DNA from: Diorhabda sublineata
Lineage: Eukaryota; Arthropoda; Insecta; Coleoptera; Chrysomelidae
Assembly: GCF_026230105.1 (NCBI RefSeq)
Contig: NC_079475.1
Span: 10,990,125 to 11,054,124, forward strand
Direction: 5' to 3'
DNA length: 64,000 nt
Shown here: positions 51,401 to 60,573 of the stretch, piece by piece
Layout: the number at the start of each line of letters is the position of its first letter
How positions within the stretch are numbered: the stretch's first letter is position 1
Notes under the pieces: generated by a model
The model's input: only the letters and a program-made list of their open reading frames with translations
The model's database searches: none
What the model was told of the DNA's origin: nothing
Translations under genes and position numbers: made by a program

Positions 51401-52737
51401 TGAATATATCCTTGCGGTTTAGTTTATATTCACCGCTTGTCTACACTGAGCAAAAGACTGCATAGTGGATAAAACCAACAAAGCAACGTTTCCACTGTTG
51501 CAATTATGTTTCTTACACATGAATAAATACTTTTTAAAGTTGCAAAGTGATAATTCAGTGACAGTTGGAAGGTACAAGGTCAAACTAAAAGCTTTAGGTA
51601 GAATTAAGCATTTTTTATTAGATGGAAAGAGCTTTAAACAGAATCCTGCTTATTTTACAAAAGTTTCCAATATATTTTATTCACTCATTGCCCACACTTA
51701 GTAAAAAATTACTTAGTAGAAAAAATATGATAAAGTCACGTTTCTGGAAGGAAATTTCGCACTTCTTTTATTAGTAACTCTTTAAGAAGCAATTTCACAA
51801 TAATTCTGGTAATAATTAGGTCTAAAACAATCAAATAAGTTCACAAACCACACACAAATTTACGACAAAAGCATTTGTTCACCCTACAGCAATTGATTTT
51901 TACAATTTGCTAGATTGCTCAATAACATAGACAAATCTTATAACAATAGATCTCCTAGATAAATAAAATTTTAAGCACAAAACATGGAATAACAGACTAT
52001 AAAAAAAAATAAATCAAATATCCCTGAATCAGAGTCAAATACAAAGAAATTTTTGTAAATGGTTCATATACATAAGGGAAACCTAGTAATGATAAAAAAT
52101 TTTGTGTTATTTAAGTTTAAAAATGCCTAATATCAAACTTCTACTATCTTAAAAGAAGTCAATTCCAGATATATCATAAGTAATCGTTTGTAAATCTGTT
52201 AATTTGTGCATTGCTGTTAATCTAATCATGTTGCTGATTTGTTTTATCAAATTTTGAACAATAGACAATTTCCTACATACTTGAGTCACAATTACCTACT
52301 ACATAGTATTTACAGGTTTTTTGAATATAAAAATGTCGTGTTTTAATTAATATTATTTGATATCATCAATAACATTGTTTTTGCTTACTTTTCATGATCA
52401 AAACTAATGGGAAATACATTTTGTATATGTATCACATTGCTATAAATTTAAAAATAACATTTTTGATTTAAGAGAAAATCAATAATTAAATAATAAATAT
52501 CTCTGTATTCAAGATATAAATATTTCCAACATTTTTTTACATAAACTCTAAAAACATACCGCATCAATTATTTATTAACATTACTAGTAATGTGTAATTA
52601 TCATTATTTCCTGAATTATATGCATCTTTAAAAATAATGTACTTTAGATGTAGTGATAATAACTAAGTTAAAATTTAACTAACCTTGTAATTATCAAATC
52701 CAATTAGGTGTTCCTTGGTTAAGTACTGGGTTTCCAT
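36463..52737 (-). CDS. EPT1: Ethanolaminephosphotransferase 1 (CDP-alcohol phosphotransferase, SELENOI/EPT1 type)
   Basis: Minus-strand exons are 52737-52684, 46234-46166, 45573-45381, 41637-41342, 39825-39520 and 36657-36463, with phases all matching, for 370 aa. Exon 2 has the SIYVMHPFWNWVVQ block. The exon 3/4 junction builds the full family motif DG-x2-AR-x8-G-x3-D-x3-D (DGIDGKQAR...GELFDHGLD), where the aspartates bind Mg2+ and form the catalytic site. Further on come EKYNTGVMFLPWGYD and several hydrophobic membrane segments. It makes phosphatidylethanolamine from CDP-ethanolamine and diacylglycerol in ER/Golgi membranes. The last exon ends after AHIHYGTCV by reading VSI-stop. A good donor (GTGAGT) sits exactly there, but AATAAA (minus strand, 36403-36398) follows the TAA by about 60 nt. 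The human protein is about 27 aa longer, so a further 3' exon may have been missed. Confidence 0.93.
36775..37385. repeat. Three tandem copies of a roughly 205-215-bp unit with hairpin-forming core
   Basis: ACACTTTTAATGACA..TGACAGTG recurs at about 36781, 36985 and 37198. Each is followed by AACGCTAG.GAGTGGCAT and CGAGTAGAATACTATA. The core contains opposed arms CACTTTT..GACA / TGTC..AAAGTG. EPT1 intron, minus-strand gene. Confidence 0.85.
37560..38190. other. Unassigned intron stretch upstream of the nested small gene
   Basis: GATCAACCTTTTGAGATCCG at 37576 resembles the end of hAT-type elements. At 38070-38090 GTGCGCATCCTATGATGCGCA forms a short inverted repeat (TGCGCAT/ATGCGCA). No coding exon recognised. 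Confidence 0.3.
38195..38931 (+). CDS. Candidate two-exon 41-aa basic protein nested antisense in an EPT1 intron
   Basis: Exon 1 is 38195-38253 (starts MAKRGVGDIPGTSNKHVV) and ends AG|GTACGT. Exon 2 is 38865-38931 after TTTTTTGACTAG, and ends in TAA. The joined frame is 126 nt, 41 aa, very basic, with PPKTPAERQRAYI in exon 2. A TPAERQR-like basic stretch is common near the start of insect transposon-associated or uncharacterised proteins, so this may be the truncated first part of a mobile-element ORF. It lies on the strand opposite EPT1, in the intron between 39520 and 36657. Function unknown. The splice sites and frame are seen; expression is not shown. Confidence 0.4.
39960..40935 (-). pseudogene. 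Mariner-like transposase, degraded
   Basis: The minus-strand N-terminus near 40800-40620 reads QQWLQKCYPDPTPSKRTVC then WFDEFKRGRTYTYDGERSGQ, a mariner helix-turn-helix and GRP-like box. Weaker catalytic pieces extend to about 39990. EPT1 intron. Confidence 0.75.
41690..42430 (+). pseudogene. Tc1-like transposase, degraded
   Basis: The plus strand has LRLVKNSLKEAGLLRRVAVK then KLLLRRQ, then WAKEHEILTHEEWEGVLWSD and NSKFEFFESKRRVFV (DE-region), followed by weaker catalytic remnants. Frameshifted at about 41935. EPT1 intron. Confidence 0.85.
43297..44636. repeat. 51-bp minisatellite, about 25 units, TACGTG in most units
   Basis: Consensus unit begins GATTTACGTGATTCAACATC and continues with a T-rich half and CACCAAGT. 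The 51-bp length (17 codons) makes long artificial plus-strand frames. A block at 43397-43840 reappears about 560 bp later (43957-44400), a higher-order duplication of 11 units. Two units carry CACGTG. It sits in the EPT1 intron between exons 4 and 3. Confidence 0.95.
45596..45810. pseudogene. Mariner scraps (end fragment plus internal catalytic fragment)
   Basis: 45605-45680 matches the end region of the mariner at 20240 (CCCAAAGTACCTCGTCTAAC). It is followed at once in the plus sense by TLDETWVYQFTFTRKK and GEPAPKNRSIRRQNHG, the first catalytic box. It joins an end to an internal piece in opposite orientation. Confidence 0.6.
46612..47565 (-). mobile_element. Mariner copy, internally deleted
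   Basis: The start GGTCCCAGAAGTACCTGACC is followed by the same TTATTTTTCAACGTTATCTC leader as at 20290. The other end has CAACTACCGCCATATCTAAA like 21715. It is about 950 bp against about 1.5 kb at 20240, with multiple stops. EPT1 intron 1-2 region. Confidence 0.75.
47570..47810 (+). pseudogene. LINE C-terminal fragment
   Basis: The plus strand reads RMNEERPFKRIWKAKIGK then KTWDKVITEILNERGINWKE, the tail of an RTE/CR1-like polyprotein. Stops present. Confidence 0.6.
48150..48665 (-). pseudogene. LINE reverse transcriptase C-terminal fragment
   Basis: The minus frame has RRCRQFKYLGTYHGTTKDVI, KVTQILNSLLWSEKIKLNTK and LKPISSYGCECW. These are the FKYLG and YGCE-W boxes that close insect LINE RT domains. 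The fragment continues toward 48190 with a GHVMRMEQNRW tail. Confidence 0.85.
49255..49530 (-). pseudogene. Mariner end fragment
   Basis: CCAGAAGTACCTGGTCAACG and CTTTTAGCTCCATACACTTT match the terminal and subterminal part of the mariner at 20240-21765. Cut short at a hAT fragment. Confidence 0.7.
49509..49710 (+). pseudogene. hAT transposase C-terminal dimerisation domain fragment
   Basis: The plus frame reads VSCVLSILLSNVDVEKVFSN then MKFKWTKSRNHY and QLLITLNLEMS. The S.ADVER.FS.M...K...RN layout is the hAT C-terminal dimerisation domain. Confidence 0.75.
50745..51215 (-). pseudogene. Tc1/mariner-superfamily transposase C-terminal half
   Basis: The minus strand has NITVNGERYRVMVDDFFF, LEPVNWPSRSCDLTISDISC, NVYGDKPATIDALGANIKA and EIPADMLKRVCQNW. 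This is the same branch as 25218-26190. Frameshifts present. EPT1 first intron. Confidence 0.85.
51216..52683. other. EPT1 intron 1, 5' part
   Basis: AT-rich; a 78-aa frame at 51465-51701 is unassigned. Nothing else recognised. Confidence 0.4.
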
Positions 52738-53350
52738 TTTGCAAGGATTTTAACAAAAACCACTACTAACTTTAATCTTTATATTGAAGCACAATAATTA
52801 TTCTAATCTACACATTTTCATAATTTCACATTTGTTATACCATTGTTTTCAAGGGGTTTTTAAAATTCTATAAAACGGACCCGATGTATTCCTCGATCAA
52901 TTTAAAAATGTCAAATATCTACGCTGAAGTTAGCAATCTATACTGTTGTTTTTCTCTTTCACAATTTATGGCCCTTTGCTTTTATAGTACGAGCAACTGA
53001 TTCTTCTTTTTTTTCTGCTTCTCTTTTTATTTTATTAAGAGCTTCGTTAAAGTAAACAAACACAATTTATGACTGCCATCCTCACCAATAATAAGATTTT
53101 AATAATTCACAGTTACTTTAATTAATCGTTCATAATGAATAAATGAAATATTACGCAAAAACACTTTCCAATCTATAAAACCTCTTAATATTGAGCAATT
53201 ATTTTCATGCCAATCTTATAAATAAATAAAGATCGTACGGTTTGCCATCCTCTCTTATTAACTAGTTATGTCGAGGAGTTTCACCTTATTTATTTAGATT
53301 GTAATGGAATTAGATACTCTCATGAGCAAAAAAATCAATGCGAGTCACAT
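52738..53350. other. Upstream region of EPT1
   Basis: It should contain the EPT1 5'UTR and promoter (minus strand). I could not pick a confident core promoter. No coding sequence seen. Confidence 0.35.
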
Positions 53351-53359
53351 GCAAAAAAG

Positions 53360-54180
53360 CTGAACACCAAATTGTATTCTACCTGAAAATGGATGCAACA
53401 AGAGCTCACAGAAACACGAGGAGTAGCTGAACAGTCAAAAGAAGATTTAAAACAGCTAACTTTGAGCCAAAAAGGCCAGCTACTGGCACCAAAGAATTGG
53501 GGTTGACATGACAACTTTTCAAAATAAATCAAGATCGTACGGTTTGTCCGTCCTCACTCATCGATTGGCTTAGTAGCTTCCTCAAAGACCATTCCATCCA
53601 GGTCATTATCGATGGATACGCCTCAGAAAGGTTTGAGGTCAACGTTGGTGTTCCCCAGTGATGCATTTCGTCACCTACGCTCTTTCTCCTGTACAATAAC
53701 AATCTACTAGATAAATCTGCTAACCCTCTCTATAGCTTCGCCAAGATAGCACTCTGGTGTTGTTCAAACCAGTCACCCAAATAAACTCGACTAACACTCA
53801 AATCCGTAAGTAGCAACAAATCATCTCCATCAATACCGATTTTGAAAACATGCTGGAGTGAGGTGGAAGTAATCTGATTGAGTTTAACGCAGCAAAAACC
53901 CAGGTTCCAGGTTTGTAATAATTATTAGCTAAGGTAGTATCACAAAATCGTTAAGACCAAAGAGCTAGATACTCCTCAACAGCTTCTAATCCTCTGTAAG
54001 GCCCAGATCCGTCCATTTTTAGAGTATTGCTCGCACTATTGTAGCTCCGCTCCCAAGCATACCCTTAGGATGGAACGGAGCAACCTCGACTTATAGGCGA
54101 CTCAGAATTAACCAGAAACTCTTCCTGGCATTCGTTTTGGCAAATATTACGTTTGTTGAACAATATTGCTCTTTTCATAA
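53360..54180 (+). pseudogene. Non-LTR retrotransposon reverse transcriptase fragment (Jockey-like)
   Basis: The plus strand has SSFLKDHSIQVIIDGYASER, FEVNVGVPQ, CISSPTLFLLYNNNLLDK and SANPLYSFAKIALW. This is the RT core GVPQGS-LSP box and the following ADD region, with stops and shifts. It shares a family with 62000-62700. Confidence 0.85.
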
Positions 54181-54724
54181 CTAGTTACGTAAATAACTAT
54201 TGTTGTATGTATGACAATCAGCAAATAGACATAGACACACACATGTAGTTGTCTACAGTGCTATCAATGTACTCAATGATTATCGTGTTGTCAGGGGTCA
54301 CTAAATATAATATAGTGTGAGGGTTATAAAAGTCCATCCACATATATCAGTGCCTTCAGTGGAAAAAAATATCGGCTGATGAAATTCTTAGTAAACTTAA
54401 GGGTGTGTTCAAAGGGCAGCGTGACTATCAGTGTTCTTTCGGTATCCACCGTGAAAATAAGAAATACATCCTCGCCGATATTTTCAGTTTAGAGTTTGCT
54501 CTATTCACTTTTCAATGTTTTCTGTGTCTACCTCATTTTTGTAATATGAACGATTTGCTTCTCATCTAGTTCTTTACAATATAAAGGACCCCAAATACCT
54601 AAACAGGAAATAGATTTCAAAATGAATGTCGATGGTGAGTATTTAAATTTATTATCTTACAAAATTTACTTGTTTATTACAAAATACAAATACATTATAC
54701 GAAATAGTAAATACTAACTAACTT

Positions 54725-55645
54725 TCAAGTAAGGATGTGAGAAACGACGTTGATTTCGGCCAACAATAACTTGATTTTGCCAAGGAACTGATGCTTCTAA
54801 TTTGAAAGGCGTGTTTGGTGGCATTTCCGTCTTTGTGAGACAAATTCTTTAGTGCTGAGTTTACAGGACTGTAGTCGTATCGTATCCGGACCTACATATT
54901 CAACTTTTAAGCTCATACAGACGAGAAAGGAGAGGACCAGGGCGTAAACAACATTCCTCGCTACGGAATATAAGACTGGTGTGGCATTCAGGGTGCGCCA
55001 ACAATTTTTCGTCGTGCAGAAAAGGGGTGCATTCAGATAATAGATTAGAAGTTTTGGACAAGAGAATACCTACACGCTGCAAAATGTATGGTACTTGAAT
55101 AAGAAGAAACCGGAATATCTCCACTGATGACTAGTGCAACCTTGTACCTTTCATAATTGTTTTCGTTTACAGATAATGACTGAATTCGTCTGTTGTATAA
55201 TGAATTTTTGACTCAAGATTCCAGTCATTTTCCGAAACCCTTCTGGCACGGCTCAGACGATAATTGAATATGAATAAAATTTACATTCGTCGTCCACCAA
55301 GCCTCTATACAAAGTCACAAACTCTCCTTCCACGCCTCGAATCGTCCATATGGGATAAACCCAGTGTCTTCTTTTTCTTCTTATAAAATTAATGCAATTA
55401 CTGCGAAGTTTTCTGTACTGAAATTCATTGTGGAGAGAAAACTGAGATAACTCGAGCAGACACGTTTGATCACTGAAGAACATCGACACGGAAATGTACG
55501 GTAATGTGTAAATGGCAAAGAAAAATTTATCACGGAGGCTACGGTGCCGTCCAGTCACGGATATGTGTGTATAGTCCTTTAAATCTGTTAGTTGAAAATA
55601 TTTGGAGGTCCTTGTCCTTCTACTACACATAATGACCCTATAATT
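54725..55645 (-). pseudogene. PIF/Harbinger transposase, internally deleted
   Basis: The minus strand, 5' to 3', has RRKRRHWVYPIWTIRGVEGE then FVTLYRGLVDDECKFYSY (Harbinger N-terminal block). It is followed almost directly by RLSRARRVSENDWNLESKI (late catalytic block) and a His/Cys-containing tail. The catalytic centre is deleted. It lies in the gap between the arrestin 3' end and the EPT1 5' end. Confidence 0.75.
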
Positions 55646-56335
55646 TCCACAGATTAATTCTGATTATATTTATTTTTCTACCGGGGATTTACTGTTCTTT
55701 TGCCACTATATCATTTCCAGTATTCCCTCGTTTAATATTTCTCTTCCCATCTTTGAATCATGATCCTCTGCTTAGCTTGCACTTTATTAAATTTCTTTAT
55801 TCACAACGTTTTCTTTTATACGCCTTATCTTTTTTTCCATTCTTTTTCTTTTATTTGTTCTACACATCTTCCTTATTCTTTTTTGCTCTTCATACTGTTG
55901 GTTGTCTTCATCTGTATCAGTCTGTACCATTTTTTACTTAGCTTAGTTTTTCTTTTTAATTTATTTTTCTTAGATTCTAATTCGTCCCTTTTTGTTTGTT
56001 TTATTTTCTGTGGTATTCTTTTACTTGTCGTCTTCTCTTCCTCTATAGTTTCCATTATAGCTCTGTTGTTCTGCTAGGATTCTCTCCATGAACTAAATAT
56101 TAAGAAGCTGTCGTGAAGGCATCACAATATACCTGATTTATCAAAAATTGTGATAATTGCTCAAGAGTAAAGTATCTTTATTATTGACAATATAAAAGAT
56201 TATTATACATAGAAAAAATATTTTTTTCTGCGTCAGAAATTCAAGTTTTCACATTAATGTATAATTAATTTAGGATGTACTGGTATTTTTGAATAGTGAC
56301 ATTTATATATGGTGCATTGAGAAGTTTCTAATCAT
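55646..56335. other. Pyrimidine-rich unassigned stretch
   Basis: The plus strand is T/C-rich with hydrophobic frames; the minus strand gives a K/E-rich 60-aa frame at 56055-55873. This strand asymmetry suggests a decayed mobile-element ORF, family unknown. Confidence 0.25.
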
Positions 56336-56339
56336 TAAA

Positions 56340-56450
56340 AAGGTAAACTTGAATCTCTGAAGACGGTAGCTTGGTTATCGAAACGCTCATATCATGTAAT
56401 TGTGAGTGTTGGTGTAAACAGTGTGTTCAGAATGAATGTCAACAGTTCCA
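56340..56450. repeat. Dispersed repeat related to 28185-28530
   Basis: CTGAAGACGGTAGCTTGGTT, ATCGAAACGC and GGTGTAAACAGTGTGTTC occur in the same order as at 28450-28515. Confidence 0.5.
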
Positions 56451-56959
56451 GAAATTCCAACTTAATCAAAAATTCTGAAAAACGTTGAGAATTGTATTTT
56501 AAAAAGTGGCAGGCTATAAATATTTTTTTAGACAGTCTAATGGTGTATAACATAATGTTCAGAGCTCAGTTTTGGTTGACATATTTTATATGTAAGTGTA
56601 GAAATAAATCAGCAATAATTTATATCTGGAAGAGAAAATTGAGATTGTAATAGTTATAAGTATAAAAAATTTTTAGTTTTCAATAACCAGATAAAAATAT
56701 TCACAATGAGAATTATTTAATATATTTAAGACTTGAATGTATACAAAGAAAATTTTGCAAAGTAAGCCAAAACATGATTGAAAATAATGAAAATTTTGAA
56801 TTTTATTTATTCATCGTCATATAATGTAAATAGATTCCAAAAAATAGAAATATCGACCTTACAATCTTTAGCTAACTCATACTTCAAGATCAGACCAACT
56901 ACCGTTGATGGAGTGATGCGAATCCATATTTTACGTTGAAAAATAAAGACAAATATTAG

Positions 56960-57670
56960 TTTAAACCAGCAATTCCAATGTTGTCAAGGTTGCACCCCCA
57001 GGGGTCAACGGGAAGCTCTACAACAGGAATGTACTTGAATTTCCATAGTTTTTGGTAAACGTAAAGTATTTTGTTTATGAAAGAAAAAAACTTTGGGAAC
57101 TTCTGGTTTAAATCATACATATGGAATGGAATTAATAAAAACCGATTAATCGGATGTTTATTTCCCTAGGAATGCAGATAATTTTTTAAACAATGCAATA
57201 AATATTTTTGATAACCTTCCCCTATAGGATAGTACCCCATTCCACCGCAAACAAAAAGAACTTAAATATATTAAATGGAATGTCAATTGAAGAGTGGGTT
57301 CTAGCCTACGGTAACAAATTTTGTTAAAAAATTGAGTGAGTTTTTACTCTAATGATTTAGAAATACAATTAGATCAAAAATGTGTACACTTTCAAAGCTT
57401 TATTTCATCTTGAAGAATGTTAATAAAGATCTAGATCAATCAAAAATTTTGTTGCGAGAATTGAATTTATAAAAAAATTATACAAACTTTCATTTATTAC
57501 TTTGTATTGCTCTATCTACACCATCGACAAATTGCTCAGGTGGAAGAAGTTTTCCTTTCTTGAAAAAAGTGAAAAATTATTCACGATGGAATTTAACTCA
57601 AGAAAAGCTAAATGCTTTAGCTTTTTTACGCGTAGATGAACAAGTTTTAATACGACGATATAATTAATGA
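56960..57670 (+). pseudogene. hAT element remnant
   Basis: 57488-57666 in the plus sense reads LCIALSTPSTNCSGGRSFPF then LKKVKNYSRWNLTQEKLNAL and AFLRVDEQVLI, the hAT C-terminal domain. CTTTGGGAACTTCTGG at 57092, inverted, resembles a hAT end (CCAGAAGTTCCCAAAG). Confidence 0.7.
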
Positions 57671-58040
57671 TTTAACGAATTCAAAGGCTTACAAAAAATG
57701 TATTGTAATGTTTTTATTATCACGTGGTACAAGACTGAAATTTTCTTTCCTTAAAATAATGTTTTTAAACAATAGGGTACTTGCATGGTTTGAAAAAAAA
57801 ATAGTTTTCGATAGTTTATGTACAACTTTTATTATAATTTTTTTCAATTCTTTGATCAATATTTATTGAGAAAAAAAATTTTTTTAAAATTTTGTGGTTA
57901 GTTTAAACATTTCAGTAAGGCCGCCATATTATGTGACGTCATAGGTATAAAGTAAACACTAGACATACGATACAAAGTAAAACAATTTTCTCGGTTATTC
58001 TAAAATAAACGTTATTATTAAACTTTGATTAATCTGGAAA

Positions 58041-58124
58041 ATGGTATATAAATCGTGTATTGTGCCAGGATGTGAAAATACCACGACTAAAACACCTGAT
58101 AAAGTTTTTTCTAAATATATGTAG
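58041..58124 (+). pseudogene. THAP-domain N-terminal fragment
   Basis: The plus frame reads MVYKSCIVPGCENTTTKTPD then KVFSKYM-stop. The C-x4-C and KTPDKVF start is that of a THAP zinc finger. It is cut after about 27 residues. Confidence 0.6.
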
Positions 58125-58184
58125 CACAAACATTAGGGTTTTAAGTATATTTTGATAGGATATTGGTGCTAGGATACAGATTTA

Positions 58185-58960
58185 ACTCGATCACTGGGCG
58201 TTTAATTTAACTTTGTCAGAAGCTTTCGATATGGTTTAAACAGCCAGAACGCGATGTGGTCATACACAGACAACTACGTCGCGGTGTTGGTCTTTCATAA
58301 CTGCCAAGCATTTAATAAAATCCATTGTAACCAAGCCAATTGTATCAAAATTTATGAATTCAAGCTGTCAGTGATACAAAATAGGATCACTTGGAGTTTA
58401 AAGAATATGCGGTTTTATTTCAGAGGTGGTCTAACTTTGTCCGAAGCTTTGTATATGGTTTATGGCTGAGAATAGCATTGAGACTGATGGAGACTATGCA
58501 GATAAGGACGAGGGAGGAACTTTTGAAACAATATAACGATTTAGGTGCAGTAATTCAATTTGGAGAAAGCAAACACCTAAAATCTTAGGAGCGTTAAAAA
58601 GAACTACAGCTTTTAGTGTATATGTTACGACCGAAAACAGCCATCAACGCGTTATGGATCTTCCAGAATATCTACAACGCGACGTAGCCATATACAAACG
58701 ACCACGTCGCGTTGTAACCGTTATAAAAGTGCCACAAAGAATTCCAAGCCTTCAATATTTGCCAGAATCGGGTATAGCCAAGCAAACTTTATCAAAATTT
58801 ATGAATTCGAGATGTCAGTGATACCGAACGGTATCACTTGGCGTTTAAAGAATATGCGGTTTTATTTCAGAGGTGGTCTAACTTTGTCCAATGCTTTGGA
58901 TATAGTTTATGACTGAGAATAGCATTTGAGACTGATGAAGACTCTGCAGATGAGGACGAG
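58185..58960. repeat. Two diverged tandem copies of a roughly 445-bp unit with palindrome
   Basis: ATGCGGTTTTATTTCAGAGG at 58408 recurs at 58853, with matching flanks for about 90 bp. CAACGCGACGT..ACGTCGCGTTG at 58676-58715 is a perfect 11-bp inverted repeat; a decayed version lies near 58247-58285. Family unknown. Possible mobile-element end. Confidence 0.6.
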
Positions 58961-59830
58961 GAAGATATGGTTCATAATATACGGGTAGACAGCTACAGGC
59001 ACCTGTAGAAATTGAACTGACAAAAAACACTCGAATCTGTAATAATACAGTCAAACCTTCGACGGTTACTGACGAAAATTCACCTTCAACCGATGAGTTA
59101 TTTACAGGAAATCTCTTAGTGAGACAGGGTAGTACGAAAAACCACTACATTTGAATTAGTGATCGTCTTGGTGAGAATACTAGACTGCTGTTGGATCAAA
59201 GGTGATTAAGAAAATGTACCACATATTTTACCAATATAAGAACTTGTCACGTACCGATATATTTGAGATGTTTCAATTTTTTCTAGCTAAATTCAACAAA
59301 TATGGCAGCTGACTGTTCAGAAGCTTGACTTGAAACAAAAATTAGATACTAGGCCAGGATGTGAGCAGTTCATCTGTGGTAAGCCAATTAGAACCAATGG
59401 TCAATATACTCGGTCCTCGAACTCAACGGATGGAAGACAATTACAAATATTAAGCTTCAAATATTGACAGTGTATAAAAAACAACAATATTGAAGAAATG
59501 TTAAAATTTATTGTTAAAATTTAATAAATAATTACTGATATATTAGGACATAGATAAAAATTAAAGAAGGGAACAAGTTAACCATATAAGAAGTGCAATC
59601 TGGTTGTGAAATATAACACAGCCGCTGACTAGGGCACACACACTGGTTACATAGGCACCAGTACCAGGAATCCACAAATATGTTTCTAAATAATTATTCG
59701 AAAAAAAAAAAAAATTTCCCAAATAATCAATTCGAAATAGATTTGTAGATTCACAATATACCTATTCGCAGGTGATATACACATCGGTACGTATGGGAAC
59801 AAATGGACGAGACTTGGTCACTACCCTGCT
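58961..59830. other. Spacer and 3'UTR side of the arrestin gene
   Basis: An acidic stretch (FETDEDSADEDEEDMVHNIR at about 58930-58995) and TVTDENSPSTDELFTGN look like a decayed transposase N-terminus, possibly piggyBac-like but not secure. The last part is probably the arrestin 3'UTR. Confidence 0.3.
59507..59512 (-). terminator. possible poly(A) signal of the arrestin gene
   Basis: First AATAAA on the minus strand after the arrestin stop codon, about 319 nt downstream. Confidence 0.35.
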
Positions 59831-60481
59831 TCATGCCTCCGTCTCTCCCCCTTTTAATCGTAATCTTGCAAAATCCTCAAAAATGATATCGTCGTCATGA
59901 TTATCGTCGGTATCTAACTGAATTAAGTTTGTATCGTCTGGTATGTCATTTCTAACATCTTCACTGGCACGTCTAGAAGGTGTTGGTGGCGGTAATATTT
60001 CTTCTTCGGGTTTTGGGTGCATTAAAATGAAAGGTAATTCAGCCACTAAGTCTCCTCCCAATGCACCAAGGCACAATTTTACCTATAACAGATTAATATA
60101 TCATCTGCTTATTATCAAAAACATTGTTACAAGTAAAAAATCAAATTCTTCTAATTTTATCTGTAAAAATGTATACTTATACCAGTGTTACTAAGAAAGT
60201 GAGTAATTTGTAATATTTATTGTTTGTTATTTCACATAGATAATTATCCAAAAAAATATACAAAACAATTATAATGGTCTTGATATTTCTACCCGCCTAC
60301 TTTACTTAATGTCTTATTAACATGTACGAGGGCAAATTCAAGTTTTTTTTTACATTAAGGGAGGGCCCCAGCCTATGAATGTGTGCCACAAGGCCTCCTT
60401 ATAGTTACGCCAGTGACAGTCACATTCACTAAATTAACATTATAATTAACGCTCTTGAAAAACAAGATTATTTAAAATTGT

Positions 60482-60573
<92 letters not shown>

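Noticed and set aside
54621..54633. Tiny first exon (MNVD then GTGAGT) downstream of a TATA-like TATAAAGG
   Set aside because: No following exon could be matched; possibly the second ORF of the Harbinger element.
55753..56077. Membrane protein gene from the hydrophobic plus frames
   Set aside because: Two overlapping frames are equally hydrophobic because the strand is T-rich; the opposite strand looks like decayed charged coding sequence.
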